Source of the DNA: Oncomelania hupensis
Lineage: Eukaryota; Mollusca; Gastropoda; Littorinimorpha; Pomatiopsidae
Length of the DNA: 64,000 nt
Assembly (NCBI GenBank): GCA_036898135.1
Contig: CM072516.1
Coordinates: forward strand, 64,982,482-65,046,481
Direction of reading: 5' to 3'
This document shows, in pieces, positions 45,694 to 56,850 of the stretch (position 1 is its first letter; the number at the start of each line of letters is the position of its first letter). Position numbers and translations under genes: made by a program. The notes under the pieces were generated by a model, which saw nothing but the letters and a program-made list of their open reading frames with translations, made no database searches and was not told where the DNA came from.

Positions 45694-45790
45694 CTGCATG
45701 CGCACGAGCTCTGTAACGTGCCGCGCGCCGCGGTGCGCGGGAGTGCATGGTGTTCTACCATTAAAAAGAATCATTGTAGAAAGTGGACGC
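45694..45790 (-). CDS. Weak candidate exon of the minus-strand host gene
   Basis: 97-nt minus-strand candidate with acceptor GAGATTCTTTCACAG above 45790 and donor GTGACAG from 45693 down. Only one frame is open (RPLSTMILFNGRTPCTPAHR then GARHVTELVRMQ). It needs one leading base and ends on a codon boundary, exactly what is required to bridge the exons at 49054 and 25179. The peptide is unrecognised, GC-rich sequence favours chance open frames, and a tRNA-like pattern lies just upstream, so it may be repeat sequence. Confidence 0.2.
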
Positions 45791-45871
45791 CTGTGAAAGA
45801 ATCTCGAGATGCGAACCAGATGAGCGAGCGTTCGACCACTGATACCATTTTTTAAAAAAGTCTATCCTTTC

Positions 45872-46060
45872 GTTCTCCTCTGTTGTTCTCTTCTGTTCTG
45901 TTCTATTGCACGTTGTTCTCTTCTCTTCTGTTATGTACTTTTGTTTTCTGTTTGCTGTTTTCTTGTTCTCTTCTGTTGTGCTCTGTTCTTTTCTGTTCCG
46001 CTCTGTTCTCTTGTTATCTTCTCTTCTGCTCTTCTTCTGATTTGTTCTGTTGTCTTTAGT
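45872..46060. repeat. Degenerate TGTTCTCTTC-type repeat
   Basis: Pyrimidine-rich run of variants of TCTGTTCTGTTC and GTTCTCTTCT, period about 5-10. Confidence 0.75.
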
Positions 46061-46225
46061 AATGCACAGATTGCGTTCAACAGCTGATGCGGCACGGCGA
46101 CAATGTGCCTTGATAACAATCAGTGTTACACGGCGACAGGCTGATACGTTACCTCGCTACTTAGAACACCGTACTACTACACCATTGAACCACGGCAGAG
46201 AAGTACAGCGTAGGGCTTACTGAAC

Positions 46226-46296
46226 ACAGGCGCTCGTGTCTGGTGGACACGATTGAACGCGTCCCTCTCAGCACCCACAGATACGAGCGCCTGTGG
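46226..46296. other. Imperfect inverted repeat
   Basis: ACAGGCGCTCGTGTCTG at 46228 pairs with CAGATACGAGCGCCTGT ending near 46295, with one mismatch and a loop of about 36 bases. It could form a stable hairpin. No gene is associated; tRNA-like patterns nearby are too weak to call. Confidence 0.6.
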
Positions 46297-46299
46297 TAC

Positions 46300-46671
46300 G
46301 GACGATTGTGATACTAACCACCACAGCTGAAACTGGTCGAGGCTTCCCCCTAATCTCTGCAGCTGCTTGTCGTAAAGCCTATCTATTGCGCCGGGTGACG
46401 TAACCGTAAAGTCTCCTCTTGGGGAGGGCCGGCGTCAAAGCCTTGGCCAATCTTAGCTACCCACTCTTTTCTTCGTTTCTTCCGAGTTTAACGTCCCCTG
46501 AGAGATTATTGTCTATACCGGACTAATAACATAATAAAAAACCAACAGCAAAGCAAACCAAAGCAGGTACAGTCGCATATGTTGTAGAAAGCCAGATACA
46601 ACGTTAGCACGAACAAGTTAAAAATGAAAAGGATTATTAGACTTAGATTACTATCATTGAAACAGTAGCCT
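46300..46671. other. Unassigned
   Basis: Nothing recognised apart from a short TTTAACGTCCCCTGAGAG block near 46487 resembling the CCCCGGACA module seen at 15.4 and 52.8 kb. Confidence 0.4.
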
Positions 46672-46679
46672 ACATTGGA

Positions 46680-47470
46680 ATAATAATTATGAACTGTTTC
46701 TTGGTATATTAATTATGAACAGTTTCTGGATTTATTAATTATGAACAGTTTCTTGGTATATTAATTATGAACAGTTTCTGGGTATATGACGCTCATGTCC
46801 TAGACGGGTGAGTGCCGGTAACAAGAGCACACCCAGCATGCACTTGGTCCTTCTCCCCCATCCCTGGCTGCCCAGGATTGTGCTCAGTTGTCCGGGCGTC
46901 AGACCATGCGCCCAAAGGCTGCGGGTGGGCGTCTCGGGCGGTTTGAGTTAGATCCTGTATCGGCCAGCGCCTTGATCCTTAGGCTAAGGCGCCTTATAAA
47001 TGACGAACATTATTATTATTATTATATTGAGTATGGACAGTTTCTTGGTATATTAATTATGAACAGTTTCTTGGTATATTAATTATTACTAGTTTCTTGG
47101 TATATTATGAACAGCTTCTGGGTATATTAATTATGGACAGTTTCTTGGTATATTAACTATGAACAGTTTCTTGGTATATTAACTATGAACAGTTACTGGA
47201 TATATATATTAATTATAGACAGTTTCTTGAACAGTTTCTTGGTATATTAATTATGAACAGTTTCTTGGTATATTAATTATGAACAGTGTCTGAGTATATT
47301 AATTATGAACAGTTTCTTGGTATTTATACTGTGGATAGTTTCTTGGTATATTAATTATGGACAGTTTCTTGGTATATTAATTATGAACAGTTTCTTGGTA
47401 TTTATACGGTGGGTAGTTTGTTGGTATATTAATTATGGACAGTTTGTTGGTACATTAACTATGGACAGTA
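46680..47470. repeat. 26-bp minisatellite with an inserted SINE
   Basis: Units of about 26 bases (TTAATTATGAACAGTTTCTT then GGTATA) with length variants run 46680-46797 and 47027-47470. The array is interrupted by a family C SINE at 46798-47026. Confidence 0.9.
46798..47026 (+). repeat. SINE family C inside the minisatellite
   Basis: Starts within the body at GACGCTCATGTCCTAGACGG and continues GTGAGTGCCGGTAACAAGAG, GCCCAGGATTGTGCTCAGTT, TCGGCCAGCGCCTTGAT and GGCGCCTTATAAATGACGAA, with a short (TTA)n tail. It is 5'-truncated. Confidence 0.88.
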
Positions 47471-48514
47471 TCCTATGTTGGGCCAGTGTTGGAGGACAGT
47501 GTGGACCTCTGACCAGATTCATTTTAAGATGTTTATTTCAGTTCCGTTCAAGGGACTAGTTTACTTTGGAATGTATATGTTTCTCATGTTAAAAAAACCC
47601 GTTAAAATGTTCTACGTTAATCTTTCAGTTGTTCACGGAATTAATAATTTAATTAATCAATAGTGACAATTGTTCATTAAAATCAAATTTTGAATCCACA
47701 TAAAAACTTACATTTTTTTTCCAAATTTTTTTTATATGCTAAGATTGTTAGCTTGTTTTAGCATGTAAATGGTATTCGTCTATACGGACAGAAAATACAG
47801 AGCTCTATGAGTCACCACCTGTAAAACTTAAGTATAACACATGCAAGACGAAACGCTGCAACACTAATAGTAACTTTATGTATATATGTGTGTGTGTGCG
47901 TGTGTGTATGCGCGTGTGTGTGTGACTTTCTTGCAATTTTGTTATGTTCACATTATAGCATTATATATTGTAGATGTCCTCCTTCAGTGAAAAATAGGAT
48001 GATGATGAAGATGTCCTTTGCAAATGATTGTGGTTGATGGTGCAGAACGTTATAAAACATATTAGCGCCATTGATTATGTAAATTTATATTATTTTAATA
48101 CTATTAAGCCATCGTAGTTTGATACAAGTATTTTATACTTAATGGCATGGCTTTACATTATTTGTGATTGCTGAACGCAGAATGTGTTATCCAAGCATTT
48201 CGAATACTTCTATTGTGTGCTACAAACTTGGAAGATAATGAATGCAAGGATTATTACTTATAATAATTCTGATGACCAATTTTTCACATATATTTACTGA
48301 ATGTCATACATTTGACTTGTCACTTTTGATTGTCAGTAAATATTTTTTTTAATGTTCTCAAAATGTTTTTCTCTGTATTGCTGGCGTGCTGCTGCAGTTA
48401 CATTTCAAATATACACTACAAATACTCTGCTCCAAAAACACAAACCAATTGTAGATTGGGACTAATCAAGGGACATTTAAACACCAGTTGTTCTCCTTCA
48501 AAACTTTTGAATAG
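47471..48514. other. Unassigned AT-rich, presumed intron
   Basis: No gene seen. A short GT run lies at 47880-47925. Confidence 0.45.
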
Positions 48515-48658
48515 CTGTTCTTATGTAGCGCACTTTCAAAGAAATGCTTAAGGCGCTGGTCCGTCCGCATACCGCAAAATCACCAGGTTCGAAATCACGT
48601 CTCACACAAGACGCGCACGTATCCCGCAAAGCTTAAAGCACTGCGCCACCTCATAAAC
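48515..48658 (-). repeat. tRNA-derived SINE (family D)
   Basis: Minus strand begins GAGGTGGCGCAGTGCTTTAA (A box region), has a B-box-like ATTTCGAACCTG, and ends CAGCGCCTTAAGCATTTCTT ... AGTGCGCTACATAAGAAC. The 3' end pattern GCGC...ATAAGAAC resembles that of family C. Only one copy was seen. Confidence 0.65.
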
Positions 48659-48772
48659 CATAGTTTCATCCCAACCCATCATTTCAAATTTTAGAAAAGG
48701 AAATGCTAGACGAATCTATGGAATGTTCAGAATACAAAGGGAAAAGGAAAAAGGAACTGAAAAGAAAAAGAA

Positions 48773-48776
<4 letters not shown>

Positions 48777-48860
<84 letters not shown>
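48777..48860. repeat. (GA)n microsatellite
   Basis: Pure GA array. Confidence 0.95.
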
Positions 48861-48862
<2 letters not shown>

Positions 48863-49053
48863 CCGGTTGACAGATGCCGTGAGAAATTGTCCATTAAGTC
48901 TTTATAGCGCAAACCAATATAGGTCTGCCCCTAGTCTTTACTGACAACGTTTACGTACAGTCTACACAGAACATCAAAGGCTGCTGAGGTTTTCTCCAGC
49001 GCACAAACTGTTTTACGAACGCAGATTTCAGTGGTCATTGATACTCAGTTTAC

Positions 49054-49102
49054 CTATAGTCAACACTGTCTATGAAGAACTCGCCGCGCGCGACGGAAGT
49101 GG
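49054..49102 (-). CDS. Candidate exon 2 of the minus-strand host gene
   Basis: 49-nt exon candidate on the minus strand. The acceptor has a long pyrimidine tract (CTCTCTCCCTCC...CCCACCCCCCAG) above 49102; the donor is GTAAACTGAG from 49053 down. Of three frames only one is open (TSVARGEFFIDSVDY, two leading and two trailing bases), and it is exactly the phase left by the candidate first exon at 52259-52295, giving an Ala codon at the junction. The peptide was not matched to a known family. The polypyrimidine run overlaps simple-sequence DNA, which lowers its weight. Confidence 0.42.
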
Positions 49103-49104
49103 CT

Positions 49105-49230
49105 GGGGGGTGGGAGAGAAGGAAGGAGGGAGAGAGAGGATGGGTGTGTGTGTGAGTAGGGAAGGTGTGTGTGTGTGTGGGTGAGTGTGTGTGTGTAGGT
49201 GGGCATGTGTGCGTGTGTGTGTAAGAGTTT
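49105..49230. repeat. GGGA and GT simple repeats
   Basis: G/A-rich 49105-49142 then GT/GTGG to about 49225. Confidence 0.85.
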
Positions 49231-49775
49231 GGGAAGAGGGGTAGAGTGGAATGGAGTAAGCTGGAAATGAGGTTGCGTGGTTGCGAATTAGGGTTGTTTG
49301 CGTGTAGGATTTTGGCAATTAATACAGGGGGGCTTCTCTTGAAAAAAGCATGGAAGCCTATAAAACAAGGCTACGAAAGTGAGAGCCCCACCCCCTACTC
49401 CCTCCCCCTCCAAAAAAGCCTGACTCCACGTATCATGGATTTACAGTATTAATATACTAGGATTTTTTTTAAAAAATATTTCTTGTTTTAAAAAAATTGT
49501 CACTAATTATAGATATATGTTTTAAATTAATTTTTATTTGTGCGTTTATTATATTTAATTTAATTTGAATTAAGGACTCTACACGTGGTGATTTTAGACG
49601 TAAATATTGTTGTGAAAAAATGAACGATGTTTAACAGTGCACAAATTCTAAAGCAAACAAAAGGACCAGCAGATAATCTCCTGCTTAATACCTCACACTC
49701 CAGAAAAATCATTCACAAGGTAACCATGCGCCATGTTGTGCTCGGATACTTAAACACAGTGATTTGTGCTGTATT
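49231..49775. other. Unassigned, presumed intron
   Basis: No gene recognised; AT-rich at 49440-49640. Confidence 0.4.
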
Positions 49776-49776
49776 G

Positions 49777-49982
49777 TGTGTGTGTGTGTGTGTGTGTGCG
49801 TGTGCGAGCGCGCGAATGTATGTTTCTGCGTGTATGTGAGAAAGAGATTGAGAGAGAGGGTGAGAGAGGGGAGAGAGAGTGAGTTAGTGAAAGAGAGAGA
49901 GACAGAGTGAGCGAGAGAGAGTGACAGAATGAGAGAGACAGCGAGACAGACAGATAGAAAGACAGGCGGAGACAGAGAGACG

Positions 49983-50013
<31 letters not shown>

Positions 50014-50050
50014 AGAGAGAGAGACGGCGGGTGGGGGAGTGGGTGGGTGG
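49777..50050. repeat. GT then GA-rich tract
   Basis: (GT)n at 49777-49805, then imperfect GA/GACA/GAGT to about 50025 and a G-rich end. Confidence 0.92.
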
Positions 50051-50336
50051 GGGTTGTGGAGTAGTGCAAAGGAAATCTAGGAACATACAGACCGACAAAC
50101 AGACTGCGACGCAAAGGACGATCAAAGGAAGATGACAGAGGGAGACAACCACAACAAAAAGTGTGTGTAGAAAACAAGAAGTAGGCTAGGTGTCTGGCCT
50201 AAATGATGCGCCTAGAGTTTATTGACAACAGCTTGGTTATAATCCTTGCTAGGCGCTGTCCACTGGAGGAATGGGGATGATAGAGGCACACTCGAAACCT
50301 TAAAATCAGTCTTCTTTACTTCCCTAAACTGCAGAT

Positions 50337-50511
<175 letters not shown>

Positions 50512-50693
50512 ACATGCACCTTCAAATTCAAATGAAGCTGCCTTCCTTAGAGATAAAAACTACACAGCAGCATCTTCCACTGCTAGGAGACAGTTGTGGC
50601 GCGTGTCAACAGAATTAACCTTTTTTTTTCTTCTCTTCTCTAAGCGATAATACAGATAACAAACCCCATGATCACAGCCATTACTCCCTGAAA

Positions 50694-50878
50694 CAACACA
50701 CACACACACGCACACAAACACACACACACACACAAAGACTCGCTCGCAAAGATCACCGAAACACACAGGATAGACAGACAGACAGAAATACACACACACA
50801 CGCACACACACACACGACACACATACACGCACGCACACAGACACACACACACACGACACACACATACACGCACAATCC
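50694..50878. repeat. (CA)n-rich tract
   Basis: Imperfect CA array. A second one lies at 51728-51786 and a third at 51918-51975. Confidence 0.93.
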
Positions 50879-51450
50879 TACATCCCCTCTCCTCCTCTCT
50901 CCACCCCCACCCTCCACACACACAAATGGCTGAATTGGAAATACAATGTGAAAAGATCTATAGAAACAACCCTCCGGGTTAAGGACTACCAATGTTCGAT
51001 TGGCAAGTCTTCTCTTCTTTTTTATTAAAAGGACCCACTTTGGCAGCGCTCCTTCCACAGATCCTTTAAACAATCATAGTAAGTGTTGCCACACTGACCC
51101 CAAAAAACCAATTCGTAAGTGTAGTTATTTTTTACATGAATAAATACTGTAGTTTGTGCCTATAATGGCAATGCCACCATTCGTGAGCTAAAAATAGCAT
51201 ACACTAGTAAAGCCGGGAAGAGACAGAATCCGTTAAACAAATTGCTCTTAAGGGTTTTAGGTTTACTAAACTAAACCCTACCCTACCCCATACACAAAGA
51301 CGCACTCTTCAAGCCGCCTGCTTCACTCACAAATGGGGTCAAATGTCACACAGCTATGGTATTGATGTACCGTTAAAACAGGGGAAATCACTCCCTGTCA
51401 GAACCGAAATAGAATATTCAAACCTTAGCGTCGGTTTGAGCACCGAAAGT
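50879..51450. other. Unassigned, presumed intron
   Basis: No feature recognised. Confidence 0.4.
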
Positions 51451-51452
51451 CC

Positions 51453-51545
51453 CTTTGCCACCGTTTAATGTACTAACAATGTTCTTTGTCACCGTTTAAT
51501 GTACTAACAATGTTCTTTGTCACCGTTTAATGTACTAACAATGTT
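51453..51545. repeat. 31-bp triplicate
   Basis: Three head-to-tail units of CTTTGTCACCGTTTAATGTA CTAACAATGTT; units 2 and 3 are identical and unit 1 differs at one base. Confidence 0.92.
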
Positions 51546-51727
51546 CCATTTTCTTTACATCAACTGCCACACAATTATAGCCCCAATGTGCATAATTTTA
51601 AAAGCAATTAAAAAAAATAACGATCGTGCACCCCGACTTGTTCCAGTTATTTTACGTTCTCCAAACGACAGTTCAAGTCAAGTCAAGTCAAGTCAAATAA
51701 TAAGGAATATGTCTCAGAATCGAGATA

Positions 51728-51975
51728 ACACGCACGCACACACACACACCCACACCCACACACACACACACACAAACACACACATGTAGCAAGCTAAAAC
51801 AGGCAGTGGGCTACAGAATTACAGTTCAAGTGACTATGTTACTATACAACTTTTCTAAAAATTATACGAGCCTTTCCTTAAAACGCACATCTATAATAGG
51901 CCAGAACCCAAAAGCTTTCGCGCACACACGCACGCACACACACACACACCCACACCCACACACACATACACACAC
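51728..51975. repeat. Two (CA)n tracts
   Basis: 51728-51786 and 51918-51975, separated by 130 bases of unassigned sequence. A (CAAGT)n pentamer run precedes them at 51672-51696. Confidence 0.9.
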
Positions 51976-52258
51976 AGTTCGCACACGAGCCAACATACTG
52001 CATGCAAGCACGACAGACAGAACCACACCCATGAGCCACCGCGAAAACCGTATGCAGAGGTTGAGGTCGAGGGGTCAAGGCCAAAGGATCCGAAAAGCAA
52101 AAATTATTGCAAGTAAATCTAAAAATTCTATGTATGAGAAACAAAGTGCTCCCAGATCTTTACAGATCTGGAACTTAAAAAAAAAAAAAACAGAAAATAA
52201 TTCCTATGCTATCGTTAATTCAATAGGCCAAAAAATACCGAACAAAACGGTTTCTTAC

Positions 52259-52295
52259 CTGACATTTTCACAGGCTCCTCTTCAGCCATATCCAT
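52259..52295 (-). CDS. Candidate first coding exon of the minus-strand host gene
   Basis: Minus strand reads CCACAACTATGGATATGGCT and on to ATGTCAG followed by the strong donor GTAAGAAA (52258 down). The 37 coding bases give MDMAEEEPVKMS plus one base. The acidic start peptide, ATG in fair context and consensus donor support a first coding exon. Its phase matches the exon candidate at 49054-49102. The presumed 5' UTR and promoter would extend to the right of 52295; no TATA box was identified there. Confidence 0.48.
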
Positions 52296-52728
52296 AGTTG
52301 TGGGAGTAGTGTAGCTTTCGCTTTTACCACATTTACACGATGTAAGGAAATCCACAGAGCAAATCCTGTGAATTCAGCACATTACGTTACAGAGCTGTTT
52401 TCGTGCGCGTCTAACACGTCCCAAAACTGATCACACACACACTCGTAGACCTACACCAAATATATGCATTGGTCAGCCCTGGTCATCTCTGGCCAAACTG
52501 TAGTAACAGGCGTCCAACTGAAAAGCTGGTATTGCAGCTGCAGGACATCCGAAGCGTATATTCCACAAGAAATAAATCAACACAACGAAAAGTGATCACA
52601 GTATCACAACATCACAGCACTTGTCAGAACGTCGTCTGAAACGAAGATTCCACGGTACGGCTATAGGTCTACCTTCTGTTTTTTTCAAATGAGCAAATAT
52701 TAATTTATTAGATGGCAAGCTTGGAATG

Positions 52729-52730
<2 letters not shown>
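52296..52730. other. Possible 5' UTR/promoter region, otherwise unassigned
   Basis: Upstream (minus sense) of the candidate first exon. Low in simple repeats compared with its surroundings, which fits a promoter-proximal region; no specific site was identified. Confidence 0.3.
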
Positions 52731-52814
<84 letters not shown>

Positions 52815-52927
52815 TAAGTGGTGTTTCACCCGTCCCCTATACGCTTATATGTCCGGGGACGTTAATCTATAAAACTAACTAACTAACTACTACTACTACT
52901 AATTATTATTATTATTATTATTATTAA

Positions 52928-52983
<56 letters not shown>
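52731..52983. repeat. (ACT)n - module - (ATT)n compound repeat
   Basis: (ACT)n at 52731-52815, then a minus-strand copy of the AGATTAACGTCCCCGGACAT module (52816-52872), a short TAAC and ACT run, then (ATT)n at 52901-52983. Confidence 0.88.
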
Positions 52984-52984
<1 letters not shown>

Positions 52985-53084
52985 GTTAGTATTTTACGAT
53001 TTCTTTATGTTAAGTCGGCACTGACAGGGAAGAAAGGAAAGAAAATGGCCCAGACATAAATGTACTAATGTAGCTAAGTGTAGA

Positions 53085-53330
53085 GTGAGTTGGTTTCCTA
53101 TGCCGAAGGTCGCAGATTCGAACCCCGCGTGGGACAAACTTACGTGACTTAGATATGAGGCTTTGCAGGATATCCAGGGTTTTGTCCGGGTACTCCGGTT
53201 TCATCCCTCCCTTCAGTAATGGTATTGGATGCAATCCATATAAAATTTCACAAATAACAATTCGATTTCTTTTCCACCACATGTTTGATGGATGAACGTG
53301 TGTTTGTTGTCAATGTGTCTGTAACATATT
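53085..53330 (+). repeat. SINE family B, degraded copy
   Basis: TTTCCTATGCCGAAGGTCGC, AGATTCGAACCCCGC (B box), GACTTAGATATGAGGCTTTG and GGGTACTCCGGTTTCATCCC match family B with many changes. The A box is lost. Confidence 0.78.
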
Positions 53331-53344
53331 ATAATTGAGGATTT

Positions 53345-53780
53345 TATTATCGAGGATTTTTTTAAGCGCACTTATCTCGCCGTACTTGACCAGACTCTAG
53401 GCGCTGGCCGATACAGGATCTAACTCAAACCGCTCGAGACGCCCACCCGCAGCCTTTGGGCGCATGGTCTGACGCCCGGACAACTGAGCACTATCCTGGC
53501 CAGCCAGGGCTGAGGGAGAATGACCAAGTGCATGCTGGGTGCGTTCTTGTTACCGGCACTCACCCGTCTAGGACATGAGCGTCAGGATCTTTAAAGTCCG
53601 TTATGATGGAATGTATGCGACACACAGACTAGACCTCGGTTTGTACTCTCATCCGAAGGAGTAGAAAACGGGAGTAAAGTGTCTTTCCCAGGGACACAAC
53701 ACAATGGGCCGGACAGGGCTCGAACCCGGGACACTCAGATCCGCAAGCCAAAGCACTACCATTAGACCACCGTGCCTCTA
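53345..53780 (-). repeat. SINE family C, longest copy
   Basis: About 435 bases. The minus strand starts near 53780 with a tRNA-like head (GGTGGTCTAATGGTAGTGCT and GGTTCGAGCCCTG), passes the whole family C body and ends CTAGAGTCTGGTCAAGTACG...GATAAGTGCGCTTAAA near 53365. It defines the full length of the family. Confidence 0.88.
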
Positions 53781-53815
53781 CAACTACATATCCAATGCAG
53801 AGAGCCTAACAGAGG

Positions 53816-54014
53816 GGCCGGGTAGCTCAGTTGGTAAGAGCGTCTTGCTAGTAACCGAAAGGTCGCTGGTTCGAATCACGGATTGGTCAACGTGTGATCA
53901 TATTATTTTCCCCTTTACCAACAACTGGCCCGCTGGTGTCAGTATAAATCGGTCCAGTAGTCACCTATATGCGAAAGTGTCGTGTGACTATAATCTACAA
54001 ACAACAACAACAAC
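53816..54014 (+). repeat. tRNA-derived SINE (family A), copy 2
   Basis: Almost identical to 7893-8083 (for example GAATCACGG versus GAATCCCGG in the B box and CCCCTTTACC versus CCCGTTTACC), with a (CAA)n tail. Confidence 0.9.
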
Positions 54015-54331
54015 AGAGCCTAACATAATTATATAGTGTGCACCCAGCAGGGATCTGTTCGGTTTCCACTCAATAGCAGCACTACGGATTGAACAGGTCC
54101 GCGAAAGACAATGAAAACACCATTAACACTTCCACTTACACGCTAGAAGGAATGTAACCAGAACAAATGTTGCCGTACCAATGATGACTGTTGATTTTGT
54201 TCTATCTTATGGGCCTGTAATTATTAATTATTTTATATTTTCTTTCTTCTATTGAGTGCATATTTTCGAGATATGTGTGCGTAAAAAATAGCTGAATCTT
54301 GTTTACTTTCATATGAATCCAGTATAAGGTA

Positions 54332-54808
54332 AGGCTGCTGCGCTACCTTGTCATCTCCATCTTCCTATACGCTTGCGAAACATGGACCCTCACAGCAGAT
54401 CTACAACGAAGAATACAAAGCATGGAGATGAGGTGCTACAGAAGACTTCTGGGCATTTCTTATACTCAGCACATCACCAACGACGAAGTCCGACAGACCA
54501 TCACACAAGCCATTATTGGACAACACGATGACCTGCTCACAGTGGTGAAGAAACGGAAACTCCGATGGTATGGCCATTTCACCAGAGCATCAGGCCTTGC
54601 AAAGATCATCCTGCAAGACACGGTGCAAGAAGGCAGAAGGAGGAGACCGAAAAAGCGGTGGGAGGACAACATTTCAGAATGGACTGCCTTGACACTGAGC
54701 TAAGCCATGAGTGTTGCCGGTGACAGAGAAAAATGGAGTACGCTGGTTAAACGATCATCTGTGGTGCCCCAACGACCTTCGAGTTACGGGATAGGATAGG
54801 ATAGGAAT
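54332..54808 (+). pseudogene. RTE-like LINE 3' end, copy 4
   Basis: Plus-strand copy reading ACETWTLTADLQRRIQSMEM (in broken frames), [40 protein letters not shown] and KKRWEDNISEWTALTLS. It ends TACGGGATAGGATAGGATAG, the family tail. It is 5'-truncated. Confidence 0.88.
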
Positions 54809-55491
54809 CCAGTATCTTTGCTATCTTTCCATTTTATTGTTTGTAATTTGATGCTATTGTCTTTTTTGTGTTTATTTTATAGCAATATCTTGCCGTTGTT
54901 GCTATGCTGTCTTATGTATATATTGTCATCTCAGTCATCTCCCCCACCTTACCCCCTTGTCTGGCTATACCCCCCCCCCCCCGTACGCCCCCCCTCCTCT
55001 GGGTTAGAAGCCTAATTTGATATTCGTTGTTTTATTGTTTGCTTAATAAAAGGACAAAGTTCCAAAATTACCAAAGCAAATATAGAAAGCAGCAAAAACC
55101 GTGCATAGTGTATGTTGACTTTCATAAAAATGAAAAGCTGGAGTGAGAATTGTGGGTAGCGAGTGTAAGAAGTGCGGGGTTAGGTGTGGGTGCGAGGGTA
55201 TGTGTGAGTGTGTGAGGGTGGAGATGTGAAAGAGGTAGGAAAACGTTTGTGCACCAGGTGTACGTTCGGGTGGGTTCGTATGTAAAATTATAATACTCTT
55301 CAAGCTTGTTTCACACAACATTCTTACGCCCCTTCTTTTAAAAAAAGTCTATAACTTTGGAACATGGTTTTTTCCCCCGTCTCTCGTTTCATGCTAAACT
55401 TGCTACACGGAAGAAAAAAAAGTAAACAAATAGGACACAAGTTGATAACGACATTCCTGCATCATTTGATACGAGCTTTTTACTGATACCT
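54809..55491. other. Unassigned
   Basis: C-run at 54970-54984. No gene recognised. Confidence 0.4.
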
Positions 55492-56850
55492 GTCCTATCC
55501 TATTCTATCCCGTAACCCGAAGGTCGTTGGGGAACCACAGATGATCGTTTAACGAGCGTACTCCATCTTTCTCTGTCATCAGCAACCCTCATGGCTTCTT
55601 TCGGTGTCAAGCCAGTCCATTCTCAAATGTGGTCCTCCCATCTCTTTTTCTGACACCCTCTTCTTCTGCCTCCTTGCACAGTGCCTTGCAGGATGGTCTT
55701 TGCAAGGCCTGATACTCTGGTGAGCTGGCTATACCATCGGAGTTTCTGTTTCTTCACCGCTGTAAGCATGTTATCGTGTTGTCCAATGGCTTGTGTGATG
55801 GTCTGTCGGACTTCGTCGTTGGTGATGTGCTGGGTATAAGAAGTGCCCAGAAGTCTTCTGTAGCACCTCATCTCCATGCTTGTATTCTTCGTTGTAAATG
55901 TGCTGTGAGGGTCCACGTTTCGCAAGCGTATAGGAAGATGGAGATGGCAAAGGAAGCAGCCTTACTTTGGAATGGAGACTGTTGGTCCTGTCTTTCTAAA
56001 TGGACTTCAACACTGTCAGGGCAGCAGTTGTTTGTGCGATCCTGGAGAGGACTTCCTGTCGGGACACATTGTCTGATACAATGGCTCCTAAATATTTGAA
56101 GCTATGCACTGTGTTGAAGGTTTGGCCTTGGACTTTGATGTCCATGTTGATGCCATTGGTGTTGTTGATCATCATCTTGGTCTTCTCTGCACTTATTTCC
56201 ATTCCACAGGCTCTGGAGGTGGTATCAAACCTCTGTACCAGCTGTTCAATTTCTGGTTCCTCTCCAGCCAATCCATCAATGTCATCCGCAAAATAGAGTT
56301 TGGAGATTGCTCTACCACCTATGTTTTCGTGTGCCTTCTTGATCTGCAAGGGCGTCTGACATGATGCGCTCTAGGAAGAAGTTAAAGCGTGTTGGAGAGA
56401 GTAGACATCCTTGACGCACATCGATTGTTGCTCTGAACCAGTTCCATATAGCGCTGTTGTGGAGGACTGCACTGGTAGCCTTGTCATACAGGCTTTTGAT
56501 GACTTCAATAATTTTAGGGCTGATGTTGTACACTCTCATGGTTGCCCACAGAGGTGCATGCCAGACTCGGTCAAACGCTTTCTTGACGTCTACAAACACA
56601 TGATATATATGTTGTTGGTGCAGTAGGTATTTCTCGCAGATTATTCTGAAGTTGAAAATCTGTTCAGTGGTACTTCGCCCTGCCCTAAATCCGGCTTGTT
56701 CTTCAGCTAGGATTTTTTCAGCTTGGGGTTTCAACTTGTTCAGTGTTATTTTCAGGAGGACCTTGCTCTGTTGGCTGATGAGGCTGATGGTGCGGTAATT
56801 TTCCTCCTGAAGGTTACCTTTTTTGGGACGAGTGATGACAAGCGACTGAT
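55492..56850 (-). pseudogene. RTE-like LINE RT to 3' tail, copy 5
   Basis: Minus-strand frames cover most of RT. EEQAGFRAGRSTTEQIFNFR and HVFVDVKKAFDRVWHAPLWA (motif A, catalytic D) and VRQGCLLSPTRFNFFLERIM (motif B) lie in 56312-56734. LYFADDIDGLAGEEPEIEQL (catalytic FADD box) lies in 55996-56349. The RCYRRLLGTSYTQHITNDEV and KTILQGTVQGGRRRGCQKKR segments lie in 55623-55925. Three frames are used, so it is broken, but it preserves the catalytic box lost in the 37-39 kb copy. The 3' tail is (GGATA)n at 55492-55510. Confidence 0.9.
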
